Positions 40,164 through 51,000 of a stretch of 64,000 nucleotides of DNA are shown piece by piece. Under the pieces are notes generated by a model that made no database searches, was not told where the DNA came from, and saw only the letters and a list, made by a program, of their open reading frames with translations. Source of the DNA: Colwellia echini (GTDB taxonomy: Bacteria > Pseudomonadota > Gammaproteobacteria > Enterobacterales > Alteromonadaceae); contig NZ_PJAI02000003.1 of NCBI RefSeq assembly GCF_002843355.2, positions 1-64,000 of the forward strand, given 5' to 3'. Each line of letters starts with the position of its first letter. Position 1 is the stretch's first letter. The translations under genes and the position numbers were made by a program.

Positions 40164-40353
40164 GCAACCTAGATAATGATGCCTCCATTCATAGCGTTCA
40201 ATGATAATAAACTAATTAAATTAGCATAGAATTAAGTATCTCCCCTCCCTCCATATAACCAAATTGAATGGTTATTTCGATCTGCGGTTATTTAACCTTA
40301 ATGATCAATAACCTCAGCTCAATCAATCATTGAACCTTAGTCATAGTTTGTCT

Positions 40354-40381
40354 ATATTGTATTTAGTAATAAATACAATAT
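40354..40381. promoter_or_regulatory. Perfect 12-bp inverted repeat upstream of the PilZ gene
   Basis: ATATTGTATTTA (40354-40365) and TAAATACAATAT (40370-40381) are perfect inverted copies around GTAA. The site is 28 bases before the ATG and overlaps a possible promoter (TTGTCT at 40348). It could be an operator or a hairpin in the leader. Confidence 0.45.
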
Positions 40382-40409
40382 GCACTGAAAAACAGTGCGC
40401 AAGGAAACA

Positions 40410-41087
40410 ATGTCAGATCTTAGCCTTCAAAAAACTACTCAATTATTTGAACTTCAGCCAGGTAAAAACTTGGATCTGCAAATAAGTAATCCGTTATCCG
40501 TTCGTTTAAAGGTACCGTTAATTGGTTTTGAGTTAGGTAATTACATTATCTTAAAATACCCAAAAGTTGCTAATAAACTAGAATATAAAGATGTATTAGT
40601 AGAAGGTAACGTTGTTATTGTGCGTTATTTAATGGAAGGTAATAAAGGCGAATGTTTTGCTTTTCGCTCGACTATAAAAAACATTACGCAATACCCAGAA
40701 AAATTTATATTTCTTGAATACCCAAAAAACATTGAAAATAGACAGTTACGCCTACAGCAAAGAGCCAGCATTCATTTACCGGCTACAATCATGATGGAAG
40801 ATAGTACAAGTAAAAAATCTACCCAAATCACTGGTGTTATTGGCGATATTTCAGCTAAAGGTTGTGGCTTTTCTTTTAAAACAGAGAGCCTTAACGCCAA
40901 AGTGAATAAACGTGATATTTTTGTTTGCTTACAAAGCCCTGCAGATGGCGAAGTGAAAATTCCGGCAAGGGTATGTAACAGTCGAAATGAAAATGGCACG
41001 GTAAGTGTTGGTATACAATTTATAGATGAAGGTACTATTGTACCTAAACTACTAACTCAACTGTTTATTGAAAATACCCTCAGCTAG
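40410..41087 (+). CDS. PilZ-domain c-di-GMP-binding protein (YcgR-like)
   Basis: The 225-residue protein has an N-terminal YcgR-like beta domain (about residues 15-105, with SVRLKVPLIGFELGNYIILK). A PilZ domain follows, with the binding motif RQLRLQQRASIHLPA and later GDISAKGCGFSF, fitting RxxxR and D/NxSxxG. Such proteins bind cyclic di-GMP and act on flagella, pili or matrix production. I chose ATG at 40410, preceded by AAGGAAAC. A GTG frame start 15 bases upstream has a poorer site. A GGDEF-EAL protein is encoded in the same window at 52.3 kb, but the two are not linked. Confidence 0.88.
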   Translation: MSDLSLQKTTQLFELQPGKNLDLQISNPLSVRLKVPLIGFELGNYIILKYPKVANKLEYKDVLVEGNVVIVRYLMEGNKGECFAFRSTIKNITQYPEKFIFLEYPKNIENRQLRLQQRASIHLPATIMMEDSTSKKSTQITGVIGDISAKGCGFSFKTESLNAKVNKRDIFVCLQSPADGEVKIPARVCNSRNENGTVSVGIQFIDEGTIVPKLLTQLFIENTLS

Positions 41088-41162
41088 TTAACGATAAATA
41101 TTGAGCAACCTATTAGTATTAATTGATATAGCTATTAACTACTATTAATTACTATTAACTAC

Positions 41163-42002
41163 TTAGCGATTTAGAAACTTCCAATGAAAGCGTAAATGCT
41201 CTTCAATAAAGCTACTTATAAAGTAATAACTATGGTCATAACCTTGATGAATAGTTAGTTCAAGCGGATAATTACTCTGCTCTGCCGCTAACATTAATGA
41301 CTCAGGTTTTAATTGCTCGGTGATAAAATTATCGCCTCCACCTTGATCAACCTTTGCCGCGACAAAATCTATGCTAGTTGCCATTAATTTACTGGCGTCA
41401 TATTCAGACCAGGTTGCTGTGTCGTTTCCTAAATAAGCAGTAAATGCTTTTTGTCCCCAAGGACAATTAATAGGATTACTAATAGGACTAAAAGCAGAAA
41501 CTGAACAGTAAAATTCGGGATTCTTAAGAGCTATGATTAACGCACCATGCCCCCCCATTGAATGTCCTGAAATGGCTCTTTTATTATTTACTGGGAAAGT
41601 ATTCTCGATCAGTTCTGGTAGTTCATCAACGATATAGTCGTACATTTGATAATGACTTTTCCATGGCGCTTGCGTTGCGTTTACATAAAAACCTGCACCT
41701 TGCCCTAAATCATAGCCTTCATCATCAGCAACGTCTTCTCCTCTTGGGCTAGTATCAGGTGCAACAATGGCAATACCTAACTCAGCGGCAACACGTTGTA
41801 TGCCTGATTTTTGCATAACATTTTCATCACTACAAGTTAACCCAGACAACCAATAAAGTACCGGAACTTTGTGAGTATTAGATGCTTGTGGTGGCAGGTA
41901 AATAGCAAAACGCATAGTACAATTTAACGCGCGAGATTGATGGCTATATTGCTTATGCCAGCCACCAAAAAGTTTATTACTACTGATATTTTCAATTGTC
42001 AT
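41163..42002 (-). CDS. fghA: S-formylglutathione hydrolase
   Basis: This serine hydrolase cleaves S-formylglutathione to formate and glutathione, the second step of glutathione-dependent formaldehyde detoxification. The 279 residues are the normal length. Signatures are VPVLYWLSGLTCSDENVMQK, the nucleophile in SGHSMGGHGALI, AFSPISNPINCPWGQKAF, and the catalytic His in QGYDHSYYF. It is 110 bases downstream of frmA on the same strand, with a stem-loop between them, so the pair is a pathway operon. Confidence 0.96.
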   Translation of the reverse strand: MTIENISSNKLFGGWHKQYSHQSRALNCTMRFAIYLPPQASNTHKVPVLYWLSGLTCSDENVMQKSGIQRVAAELGIAIVAPDTSPRGEDVADDEGYDLGQGAGFYVNATQAPWKSHYQMYDYIVDELPELIENTFPVNNKRAISGHSMGGHGALIIALKNPEFYCSVSAFSPISNPINCPWGQKAFTAYLGNDTATWSEYDASKLMATSIDFVAAKVDQGGGDNFITEQLKPESLMLAAEQSNYPLELTIHQGYDHSYYFISSFIEEHLRFHWKFLNR

Positions 42003-42031
42003 TTGTAGAACCTTTTCATACTTTTATATAG

Positions 42032-42052
42032 ATAACAGCTTAAGGCTGTTAT
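42032..42052. repeat. Stem-loop between frmA and fghA
   Basis: ATAACAGC (42032-42039) and GCTGTTAT (42045-42052) form an 8-bp stem with a 5-base loop. There is no T run, so it is more likely a processing or stability element than a terminator. Confidence 0.4.
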
Positions 42053-42112
42053 TGTCGTTCAAAATATCGACAACAACAGTCTATTTATAGCGTGAATTAA
42101 TATAACTAACAG

Positions 42113-43309
<1,197 letters not shown>

Positions 43310-43483
43310 TCAAGTGTAGTTCGTTCAAACAGAATTTAACCAGAGTTTAGCAATAAAAGCCGTTTATCTTTTCACGACTTTTAATGATCACTTAACTCAT
43401 TCCTATGATATGAAGTATAATTGTTTACATAAAAATGATAATAGTAAATTTATCAATTAACTTTTACACACGGGTAATAATAA

Positions 43484-44350
43484 ATGCAGTGGCAAGGTAT
43501 TAGTGAATTTGTTGGTGTTGCCGAGACTGAAAGCTTTACCCTAGCAGCAAAAAATCTTGCGCTTTCAACCGCCCAAGTCAGTCGGCAAATTACTGCATTA
43601 GAAAAGCGCTTACAGGTAAAGTTACTTTATCGTACTACCCGTAAAGTAACTTTAACCCAAGAGGGAAGTTTATTTTATCAACATTGCCGTGCAATACTCG
43701 ATGGTCTAGCGCTCGCAGAAACAACAGTCACTAATTTACAATCAATTCCACAAGGCATAATAAAGCTGACAGCTTCAGTTACCTATGGTGAACAACAAAT
43801 ATTGCCATTGATTAATGACTTTCTTCTACAATACCCCGATATTCAAGTATCTGCGTATTTAACAAATCAAAAAATTGATTTAGTCGAAAGGGGGTATGAC
43901 TTAGCTATTAGGCTAGGAAAGCTCCATGACTCAACTTTAATGGCAAAAAAATTAGCGCAAAGAACTAATTATGTTTGCGCCTCTCCTGCTTATATTAATA
44001 AGTATGGAACACCACATACCTTATCAGAATTAAGTAAACATGATTGTTTACTTGGCACTATGGACTATTGGCGTTTTTTAGAAAATAACAAAGAAAAAAA
44101 TATACGGGTTAGCGGCAGCATGCGTGTTAATAGTGGCTATGGATTAATGGACGCTGCATTAAAAGGTGTTGGCATAGTACAGTTACCCGACTATTACGTT
44201 AAGCACTATATAGAAACCGGTCATTTAATTACTGTACTTGACCACTACCGTGAGCCTGATGAAGGTATTTGGGCGGTTTACCCTAATAATAGACAGCTTT
44301 CGACTAAAATAAGATTATTAGTTGACTACCTTACTAAGCATCTCAGTTAA
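43484..44350 (+). CDS. LysR-type transcription regulator
   Basis: The 288-residue protein has an N-terminal helix-turn-helix (FVGVAETESFTLAAKNLALS and QVSRQITALEKRLQVKLL). The periplasmic-binding-protein-like effector domain follows, with DLAIRLGKLHDSTLMAKKLA. It resembles the group that contains YafC and DmlR-like regulators. It is divergent from frmA-fghA, the usual arrangement for a LysR target, and also precedes the RND efflux genes on the same strand. Which of these it controls cannot be decided from sequence. Confidence 0.9.
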   Translation: MQWQGISEFVGVAETESFTLAAKNLALSTAQVSRQITALEKRLQVKLLYRTTRKVTLTQEGSLFYQHCRAILDGLALAETTVTNLQSIPQGIIKLTASVTYGEQQILPLINDFLLQYPDIQVSAYLTNQKIDLVERGYDLAIRLGKLHDSTLMAKKLAQRTNYVCASPAYINKYGTPHTLSELSKHDCLLGTMDYWRFLENNKEKNIRVSGSMRVNSGYGLMDAALKGVGIVQLPDYYVKHYIETGHLITVLDHYREPDEGIWAVYPNNRQLSTKIRLLVDYLTKHLS

Positions 44351-44596
44351 TACTTAATTTGAGCACTTAACTCTTTACGTAACTCTTCACATAACTCACT
44401 GTTATTTAGCTATATGTTTACACCATACAATAGCATTTCTTGTAATGCCTTTGTCATTTTAACTAAACAAAAAGTGAGTTAAGATATCCTTCCTTAAACT
44501 TGGTAAGTTTTTGGAAAATTCTTAGCAAGTTTTTAGTAAGTAAACACTTACCCGCTACACAACTAATCAATTGACAAAAAACGATAAAGGAACATC

Positions 44597-45721
44597 ATGA
44601 ATATAACAAAATGGCTTATAGTGATCATTATTTTAGCACTCACTATTTTTGGTTTGTATAGCTATAAATCGTCTCTACAACAAGCTGCCCATGAGCAAGC
44701 CGCAATGATGCCAGAGCCTGCAGCGACAGTAACCGCAATAAACGTTACTGACATGCTTTATCAAAAAATGATTAAAGTCAGCGGTGAAGTTCAAGCGTTT
44801 AAATTTTTAATTCTAAATAATGAACTTGCTGGTGAAATTACTCGTTTAAATGCTCCATCTGGCGCTACAGTTAAAAAAGGTCAGGTATTACTCACGCTTG
44901 ATCACCGTGACGAAGATGCGCAACTATTAGCAGCTAAAGCAACCTTATTACTGCGCCAACAGACCCTAGACCGTAATATTGCTTTGCAAAAAAACCGTGG
45001 TATTAGTGAAGATAAAGTTGATGAAGCCCGTGCTGCGGTACAAATAGCCCAAGCAGACATTAGTATTATTGAAACAGCTATTGATAAAAAAACCTTAATC
45101 GCCCCCTTTAATGCCAATGTAGGTATTCATACTTTAGAAGTGGGTCAATATTTAGATAAAAACAGCCAAGTAATTGAGCTAGTTGGCGTTAATGATTTTA
45201 CTTGGGTTGATTTTAACTTACCGCAAATTTATCAAGAATTAAGTTTAGGCTCGACTGTTAACATTAATCCTATTACAGCTAATGACCAAACTGAAAGCTT
45301 GTCAGCACAAATTATTGCTATCGATCCGAAGTTATCACGTAACTCACGCCATTTAAAATATCGAGCACAAATTGATTCATCTACGGTTAGCCTCAAACCA
45401 AATACTCTGGTCTCTGTTATTGTTCCTATCAGTAAACAAGCTCGTTTCACCGCAGTACCTGATTTGGCCATAAAACGTGATGCGTTAGGTAGTTATGTTT
45501 TTGTGTTAGAGCCTGCTGAACAAGGCAGTTATCGCGCAAAACAAGTTCCTGTGAAGTTAGGTGAGCGACAAGGTGATACCGTTATGATCCTTCAAGGTCT
45601 AGAACAAGGGCAATTAATTGCTAACAAAGGTGCGTTTAAGTTATTCCCAGGTATGAAAGTTTACCTTGCCCAAGAAACAAGCGAAACAGCAGCACCTGCT
45701 GATACCAGTGCGCAAAAATAA
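44597..45721 (+). CDS. RND efflux pump periplasmic adaptor (membrane fusion protein)
   Basis: The 374-residue protein has an N-terminal membrane anchor (about residues 5-24). A lipoyl-like half, with LAGEITRLNAPSGATVKKGQ, is followed by a short alpha hairpin, a second half (TLIAPFNANVGIHTLEVGQY) and a beta-barrel, ending near LFPGMKVYLAQ. The adaptor links the inner-membrane RND pump to an outer-membrane channel of the TolC type. No channel gene is present here, so a remote TolC is probably used. The gap to the pump gene is 9 bases, so the two are co-translated. Confidence 0.93.
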   Translation: MNITKWLIVIIILALTIFGLYSYKSSLQQAAHEQAAMMPEPAATVTAINVTDMLYQKMIKVSGEVQAFKFLILNNELAGEITRLNAPSGATVKKGQVLLTLDHRDEDAQLLAAKATLLLRQQTLDRNIALQKNRGISEDKVDEARAAVQIAQADISIIETAIDKKTLIAPFNANVGIHTLEVGQYLDKNSQVIELVGVNDFTWVDFNLPQIYQELSLGSTVNINPITANDQTESLSAQIIAIDPKLSRNSRHLKYRAQIDSSTVSLKPNTLVSVIVPISKQARFTAVPDLAIKRDALGSYVFVLEPAEQGSYRAKQVPVKLGERQGDTVMILQGLEQGQLIANKGAFKLFPGMKVYLAQETSETAAPADTSAQK

Positions 45722-45730
45722 GGGATTATC

Positions 45731-48700
45731 ATGCAAGAAAATAAATCATCGATAATGGACATTTTTGTTAAACGCCCTGTAGTTGCGATTGTCTTATCTG
45801 TCATCATTTGTATTGCAGGCATTTGGTCGGCAACTAAAATTCCCGTACTACAGTTTCCTAAAATTGATAGTGCTTCACTGGTTATTGAAACCTATTACAT
45901 TGGCGCTTCAGCAGATGTAGTGCAAGGCTTTATCACCGAGCCTATTGAGCGTGTTGCTGCAACCGTGCCTGGTGTTGAATACGTTGATTCAACTAGTACT
46001 TCGGGCAGCTCTAAAGTTACCGCTTGGCTGCAATTAAATCAAAATCCAACGCTAGCGCTTGCTGAACTAACAGCTAGACTAAGCCAAATACGATTTGAAT
46101 TACCACAAGGGGCGCAAGATCCTATGGTATCGGTTAGCCGTGCCGATAGACCATTCGCGGTATTTTATTTAAATGTTCAAGCTAACGGTAATGATTTATC
46201 ACTCATTACCGATTACTTAACACGCCAAGTTAATCCAGTATTAAATGCAATTGAAGGTGTACAGCGTGTTGGTATTGAAGGCGCAAGAACGCCAGCTATG
46301 CGTATTTGGTTAAATGCACAAGCACTACAAGTATTTAATCTAGGTGCTAACGATGTTTATCAAGCGCTTGCCGCAAACAATACTATTGCCACCATGGGTT
46401 ATGTCGAAAATAATCGCCAAAAAATAGATATTGTTGCCAATACCCAGCTAAGTAGTGTTAAAGAATTTGAACAATTGGTTATCACTGAAATAGACGGTGC
46501 AAGCATATATTTAAAGGATATTGCTGAAATAGAACTCGCCGCCGAAGACACTAACGTAACCGCAAGATTAAATGATGAAGATGCAGTATATATCTCAATT
46601 TGGCCCTTACCTGGCGCGAATGAAATAGCCATTGGCGATCGATTGTATGAAACGGTTGACGAGCTAAATAAAACCTTACCACATGGGCTTTCTATTAATT
46701 ACGCCTACGATGGCACGCTTTATATGCGTGATGCTTTAAGTGAAATTTTCACCACCCTCATCGAAACTGTTATTTTAGTGGGCTTAGTAGTACTACTATT
46801 AATGGGGTCATTTAGAACAGCTATTGTACCATTAATTACTATTCCTATTTCTATACTCGGCGCTATTGCCGCTATGTCGATGATGGGTTTTTCATTAAAT
46901 CTATTAACCGTGTTAGCTATTGTATTATCGGTCGGTTTAGTCGTTGATGATGCCATTGTTGTGGTAGAGAATGTGGCCCGCTTAATGCGCCAAGGTATGT
47001 CAAAATTTGATGCTGCGTTACTTAGCTCTCGACAATTGTTAGTACCTATTATTTCAATGACCTTAACTCTCGCCGCTGTGTATGCCCCTATTGGTTTCTT
47101 ATCCGGATTAACAGGAGTATTATTTAAAGAGTTTGCTTTTACTCTTGCTATTGCTGTGATCATTTCAGGTATTGTCGCAGTAACGTTATCACCAATAATG
47201 AGCGCTTATGCCTCACCTAAAGGCGGCGAAGAAGGTTGGTTAACACGTAAAGTAAATCACCTTTTTGAAAAGGTACAACGTCGTTACACCAAACTCTTAC
47301 AACAAACATTTAAGTGGCAAGGCCAGGTGTTTTTAATCGCCATTGTCGTCTCACTACTTACCCTACCATTTTATATGTATTCGAAAAAAGAGCTCGCCCC
47401 GATAGAAGACCAAGCAGCGGTAATGTTTGTTATTCAATCACCGCCTGACGCGTCATTAATCTATAGCGTTGAACAAATGAATCCTGTGGTTGAAAGCCTA
47501 CAAGAAATTGAAGGTGGTAAAAAAATCTGGCAAATAATATTTGGTGGCGGCGGTTTTGGTGGTTTAGAGTTAGTCACTGCCGATCAACGTGATTACAGTG
47601 CACAATCATTAGTACCGCAAATTTATGGTAAATTGGCACAAATACCGGGGCTAAATATGTTCCCTATTTTGCCATCATCTTTACCGAGCTCAGGGCAATT
47701 TGAAATAGAAATGATTGTTAAATCTTCTGCGCCGTATAGCGAGATGAAACAATACGCTGATCAACTTGTTGGTGCAGCTTTTGGTAGCGGACAATTTCTG
47801 TACGCCGATACCGACCTAAAAATTGATTTACCTCAGGTAGAATTACAATTAAATCGCGATAACATTGCCGATTTAGGCATGAATGTAGGCCAAGTAAGTG
47901 AGCAATTAGGCATTTTATTATCAAGTAACTTTGTTAATCGTTTTGATGCTCACGGTAAAGCTTATCGTGTTATTCCTATTGTTAATGATGATGTACGCAG
48001 TAAAACTGAAGCTTTGCTTTCATTAAACATTAAATTACCAAACGGTGAACTTGTTCCTGTTTCAGCGGTTGCTGATTTACATTGGAAAACAGTACCAAGA
48101 GAATTAGGCACTTTTGCCCAACAAGCCTCGTTTAGAATTTATGGTGCTGTTGCCCCAGGTTCAAGTAAAGAGCAAGCATTATCAGCTATTGAGAATGTTG
48201 CCAAAGAAATACTACCTCCTGGTTACTCTATTGATTATGCCGGTGAATCAAGACAATTACGTAAGGAAGGTAATACACTTATAATGGTCTTAGCGGTATC
48301 ACTAGTTATTGTATTTTTAGTACTAGCGATACAATTTAATAGCTTTAGAGATCCATTAGTAGTGTTACTTGGCTGTGTGCCATTGGCCTTATCAGGCGCG
48401 TTACTTATCCCTTACATTGAATTAACTACTATTAATATTTATTCGCAAATTGGTTTAATTACCTTAATTGGCTTAATTGCAAAAAATGGTATTTTAATTG
48501 TCGAATTTGCTAACCATGCGCAAGAGCTGGGTATGAATAAGCTGCAAGCTGTTACCGAAGCTGCAACAACCCGCTTACGCCCTATTTTAATGACAACTGC
48601 TGCCACTATTTTAGGGCACTTTCCGTTGGTATTAGTTACAGGCGCAGGCGCAGAGGCACGTAATAGTATAGGTATTATATTAGTGGCGGGTATGTTTATT

Positions 48701-48829
48701 GGTACAGTTTTTACTTTACTAATTTTACCGAGTTTTTATTTATTGTTAGCTGAAAAAAGACAAAAAATTACTAACGAGCCGGAAGTTGAGTTCGATGAGG
48801 AAATCATTGAAAAGTCACTTCACGTTTAA
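45731..48829 (+). CDS. RND multidrug efflux permease (HAE1 family)
   Basis: The 1032-residue inner-membrane proton antiporter has the usual RND plan of two halves, each with one plus five membrane helices and a large periplasmic domain. The start DIFVKRPVVAIVLSVIIC is typical. The proton relay is the Asp pair at residues 406-407 in LVVDDAIVVVEN. The second half repeats the fold with LIGLIAKNGILIVEFANHAQ and TRLRPILMTTAATILG. The sequence resembles efflux pumps of the MexQ/AcrD-like Alteromonadales group, but substrates cannot be inferred. A terminator lies 34 bases after the stop. Confidence 0.94.
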   Translation: MQENKSSIMDIFVKRPVVAIVLSVIICIAGIWSATKIPVLQFPKIDSASLVIETYYIGASADVVQGFITEPIERVAATVPGVEYVDSTSTSGSSKVTAWLQLNQNPTLALAELTARLSQIRFELPQGAQDPMVSVSRADRPFAVFYLNVQANGNDLSLITDYLTRQVNPVLNAIEGVQRVGIEGARTPAMRIWLNAQALQVFNLGANDVYQALAANNTIATMGYVENNRQKIDIVANTQLSSVKEFEQLVITEIDGASIYLKDIAEIELAAEDTNVTARLNDEDAVYISIWPLPGANEIAIGDRLYETVDELNKTLPHGLSINYAYDGTLYMRDALSEIFTTLIETVILVGLVVLLLMGSFRTAIVPLITIPISILGAIAAMSMMGFSLNLLTVLAIVLSVGLVVDDAIVVVENVARLMRQGMSKFDAALLSSRQLLVPIISMTLTLAAVYAPIGFLSGLTGVLFKEFAFTLAIAVIISGIVAVTLSPIMSAYASPKGGEEGWLTRKVNHLFEKVQRRYTKLLQQTFKWQGQVFLIAIVVSLLTLPFYMYSKKELAPIEDQAAVMFVIQSPPDASLIYSVEQMNPVVESLQEIEGGKKIWQIIFGGGGFGGLELVTADQRDYSAQSLVPQIYGKLAQIPGLNMFPILPSSLPSSGQFEIEMIVKSSAPYSEMKQYADQLVGAAFGSGQFLYADTDLKIDLPQVELQLNRDNIADLGMNVGQVSEQLGILLSSNFVNRFDAHGKAYRVIPIVNDDVRSKTEALLSLNIKLPNGELVPVSAVADLHWKTVPRELGTFAQQASFRIYGAVAPGSSKEQALSAIENVAKEILPPGYSIDYAGESRQLRKEGNTLIMVLAVSLVIVFLVLAIQFNSFRDPLVVLLGCVPLALSGALLIPYIELTTINIYSQIGLITLIGLIAKNGILIVEFANHAQELGMNKLQAVTEAATTRLRPILMTTAATILGHFPLVLVTGAGAEARNSIGIILVAGMFIGTVFTLLILPSFYLLLAEKRQKITNEPEVEFDEEIIEKSLHV

Positions 48830-48863
48830 GAACTAAATTTACAAGACAATTTAGCAACTAAAT

Positions 48864-48898
48864 AAGCCACCTACATCATTTATCTAGGTGGCTTTTTT
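48864..48898 (+). terminator. Terminator of the RND efflux operon
   Basis: AAGCCACCTA (48864-48873) pairs perfectly with TAGGTGGCTT (48885-48894), with an 11-base loop and a T run. Confidence 0.92.
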
Positions 48899-48940
48899 GT
48901 TCTACAATTTAAGCTCAGATCACGATAGGCGATATAATTT

Positions 48941-50710
48941 ATGCTTACCCTTTTTATCATTATCTTAGCCGTTGCTTTAAGCTACGTAACTTATCAACAG
49001 AGTAGCAAAAAAAAGAATACGAATATTCACCAAACGATTAGCCGCGGTGTAAAAAAGCAAAATCAAAATAAACAACAAATTCAGTACGAAAACATAAAAG
49101 CGCTCGATCATAACTTTGATGAACACAAAATGGTTCTTCGCGTTGAAAATGCTTTTTATCTAATAAAAAAAGCCTGGTCTGAGCATGATATGTCTTCGGT
49201 TAGAGGCTTTATTACTGATGGTATTTTTCAACGTTACAGCATTCAATTTGAAATTCAGAAAAACCATCAACGCCACCGTAAGCTAGTTGATGTCGCAATT
49301 CATCATTGTGAACTTGTTGGTATTGAAGCTGATAAATTTTTTGAAACCTTACACTTTAAAATATCTAGTCAAGCTCGCCATATTACACTTAACACCAACA
49401 AAACCAATTCAGACAAACAACCACATAAACTTCCCGCTTTTACTTATTCGGTCGAATATTGGACCTACATTCGCTTGCCCGGCGTAAAAACGCGATCTCA
49501 ACCAGGTTTATTAGAAGGAGTCTGCCCTAATTGCGGATCTACTTTATTGTTAAATAAGTTTGAGCAATGCCAAGCATGTGACTCATTAGTTACCTCAGGT
49601 GAGTACGATTGGATTTTAGCTAAAATAACAAAAGAGGAAGAATGGCGCTTTCAAAATGCCAAAAGACAGGTTAAAGGTGTTGCCGCTTTTCAAGTAGTAG
49701 ATCCTTCTTTTAATTTACCCTTAATTGAAGATAGAGTTAGCGTTATATTTTGGCGTTTACAAAAAGCATGGTTAACCCAAAGCTCTGCACCATTACGTTC
49801 AGTTTCTGCAACAAATTACATTAATCATTTTGAACACAACGAACTACATGGTTTTTACTTTGACAATATCGAACTAGGGCTTTGTGAAGTCAGCAGTGTT
49901 GAGTTTGGCGATATCCCACAAGTTAGCTCGTTAAGTAACACATTAGAATGCTCTAAAGAACATTTTGATAAGGTATTTATACTGGTCAAATGGAAAGCCT
50001 CTAAAGTTACAATTGATACAGGACAAACTAAGCCAACAGGCTATTATGCCCATCATTTAACCTTAAGTAGAAAGCCTGGTGCGCTCAGTAACACTAAAAA
50101 AGGATTACATTCTCTGCACTGTTATTGCTGTGGTGCGCCGCAGTCTGAAAAAACAATAGATTACTGTCAATACTGTCAAACTCCTTTTAATCAGGGTGAG
50201 CTTGATTGGGTGTTAACCGATTTTTCACCGCATATAAATCGTGTGTTAGATTTAAAAGGTAAATATTTTTCTGTTGAAATAGGACAAAATAAAATAACTG
50301 ACAAAATATTTGATCCTATATCACTGTTATCTGGTTTAGTGTTGGTTTTACTTGCTGATGGACAAAAGCATCCGAAAGAGCAAGCCTTATTAAATGAGTT
50401 TGTTAAAAACCGTAGAATTCCGCAACAGGTGTTGGATGAGATAATAATTGCGGCTGAAAATGGTGAATTAAAAATGTTAACACCTGATGAATCGTTAGAC
50501 GCTGCCGCTTGGCTAATAAAAATGATTGAAATGTGCTTGATAGATGGCGAAATATCAGCAAAAGAACATGAGTTATTAGTGCTATTTGGTAAAAAATTTA
50601 ATATTTTAGCAATAGAAATTGATATACGCATTAAAGAAACACGTTCAAAATTATACCTTGATGCTAAGCTAGCTTTAGCCCAAGATAAAAACATTAATAC
50701 CAATTTATAA
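48941..50710 (+). CDS. Membrane protein with duplicated TIM44-like domains, two zinc ribbons and a C-terminal TerB-like domain
   Basis: The 589 residues start with one membrane segment (residues 2-18, LTLFIIILAVALSYVTY) and a Lys/Gln-rich linker. Two TIM44-like regions follow, at about 65-190 (MVLRVENAFYLIKKAWSEHD) and 260-385 (DRVSVIFWRLQKAWLTQS). Each is followed by a zinc ribbon: C195-x2-C198 with C210-x2-C213, and C394/C397 with CQYC near 410. The last 140 residues read as a TerB-like helical domain (LLADGQKHPKEQALLNEF and CLIDGEISAKEHELLV). Domain calls are from pattern. The repeat structure and Cys pairs are seen directly. The neighbour encodes an SPFH/zinc-ribbon protein, which suggests an envelope stress or membrane scaffold role. 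Confidence 0.75.
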   Translation: MLTLFIIILAVALSYVTYQQSSKKKNTNIHQTISRGVKKQNQNKQQIQYENIKALDHNFDEHKMVLRVENAFYLIKKAWSEHDMSSVRGFITDGIFQRYSIQFEIQKNHQRHRKLVDVAIHHCELVGIEADKFFETLHFKISSQARHITLNTNKTNSDKQPHKLPAFTYSVEYWTYIRLPGVKTRSQPGLLEGVCPNCGSTLLLNKFEQCQACDSLVTSGEYDWILAKITKEEEWRFQNAKRQVKGVAAFQVVDPSFNLPLIEDRVSVIFWRLQKAWLTQSSAPLRSVSATNYINHFEHNELHGFYFDNIELGLCEVSSVEFGDIPQVSSLSNTLECSKEHFDKVFILVKWKASKVTIDTGQTKPTGYYAHHLTLSRKPGALSNTKKGLHSLHCYCCGAPQSEKTIDYCQYCQTPFNQGELDWVLTDFSPHINRVLDLKGKYFSVEIGQNKITDKIFDPISLLSGLVLVLLADGQKHPKEQALLNEFVKNRRIPQQVLDEIIIAAENGELKMLTPDESLDAAAWLIKMIEMCLIDGEISAKEHELLVLFGKKFNILAIEIDIRIKETRSKLYLDAKLALAQDKNINTNL

Positions 50711-50736
50711 TAATGCAGATAACTAATTTTAATAGT

Positions 50737-50934
50737 TAACCTGAGTTCGGGATAATGAAATTGTAAAGTATAAAAATATCAACTACTTGTATTCACGTAT
50801 CTACAATAGTTTTAATTATTCGTAGTACAAGGCGGGAAAGCGAAGCCAATAACGGGTTATTGGGAGCTATCAAAACGCAGTAATACGGATAATTAAGGCT
50901 GTTGTAGCATTTTGCTTATCCCGAATTCAGGTTA
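50737..50934. mobile_element. Miniature inverted-repeat transposable element, family B
   Basis: Terminal repeats TAACCTGAGTTCGGGATAA (50737-50755) and TTATCCCGAATTCAGGTTA (50916-50934) are inverted copies with one mismatch, and the element is 198 bp with no ORF. Inside are ACAAGGC (50827-50833), a perfect 8-bp hairpin CCAATAAC/GTTATTGG (50846-50863) and AAAACGCAGTA (50872-50882). A truncated copy is at 22654. It separates the TIM44-like and SPFH genes. Without it their gap would be about 92 bases. Confidence 0.85.
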
Positions 50935-51000
50935 GTTACTTGAGTTCAAGTATTAACTGCAACGTGCCGATACCCTTTCTGATAAGTACTAGGAATAACA

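Noticed and set aside
40224..40285. ATAACCA/TGGTTAT hairpin near 40254 as a terminator of the DUF2750 gene
   Set aside because: Short 7-bp AT-rich stem without a T run; too weak to list.
46720..47163. 147-codon frame antisense to the RND permease
   Set aside because: Composition follows the complementary strand of membrane-helix codons; a shadow.
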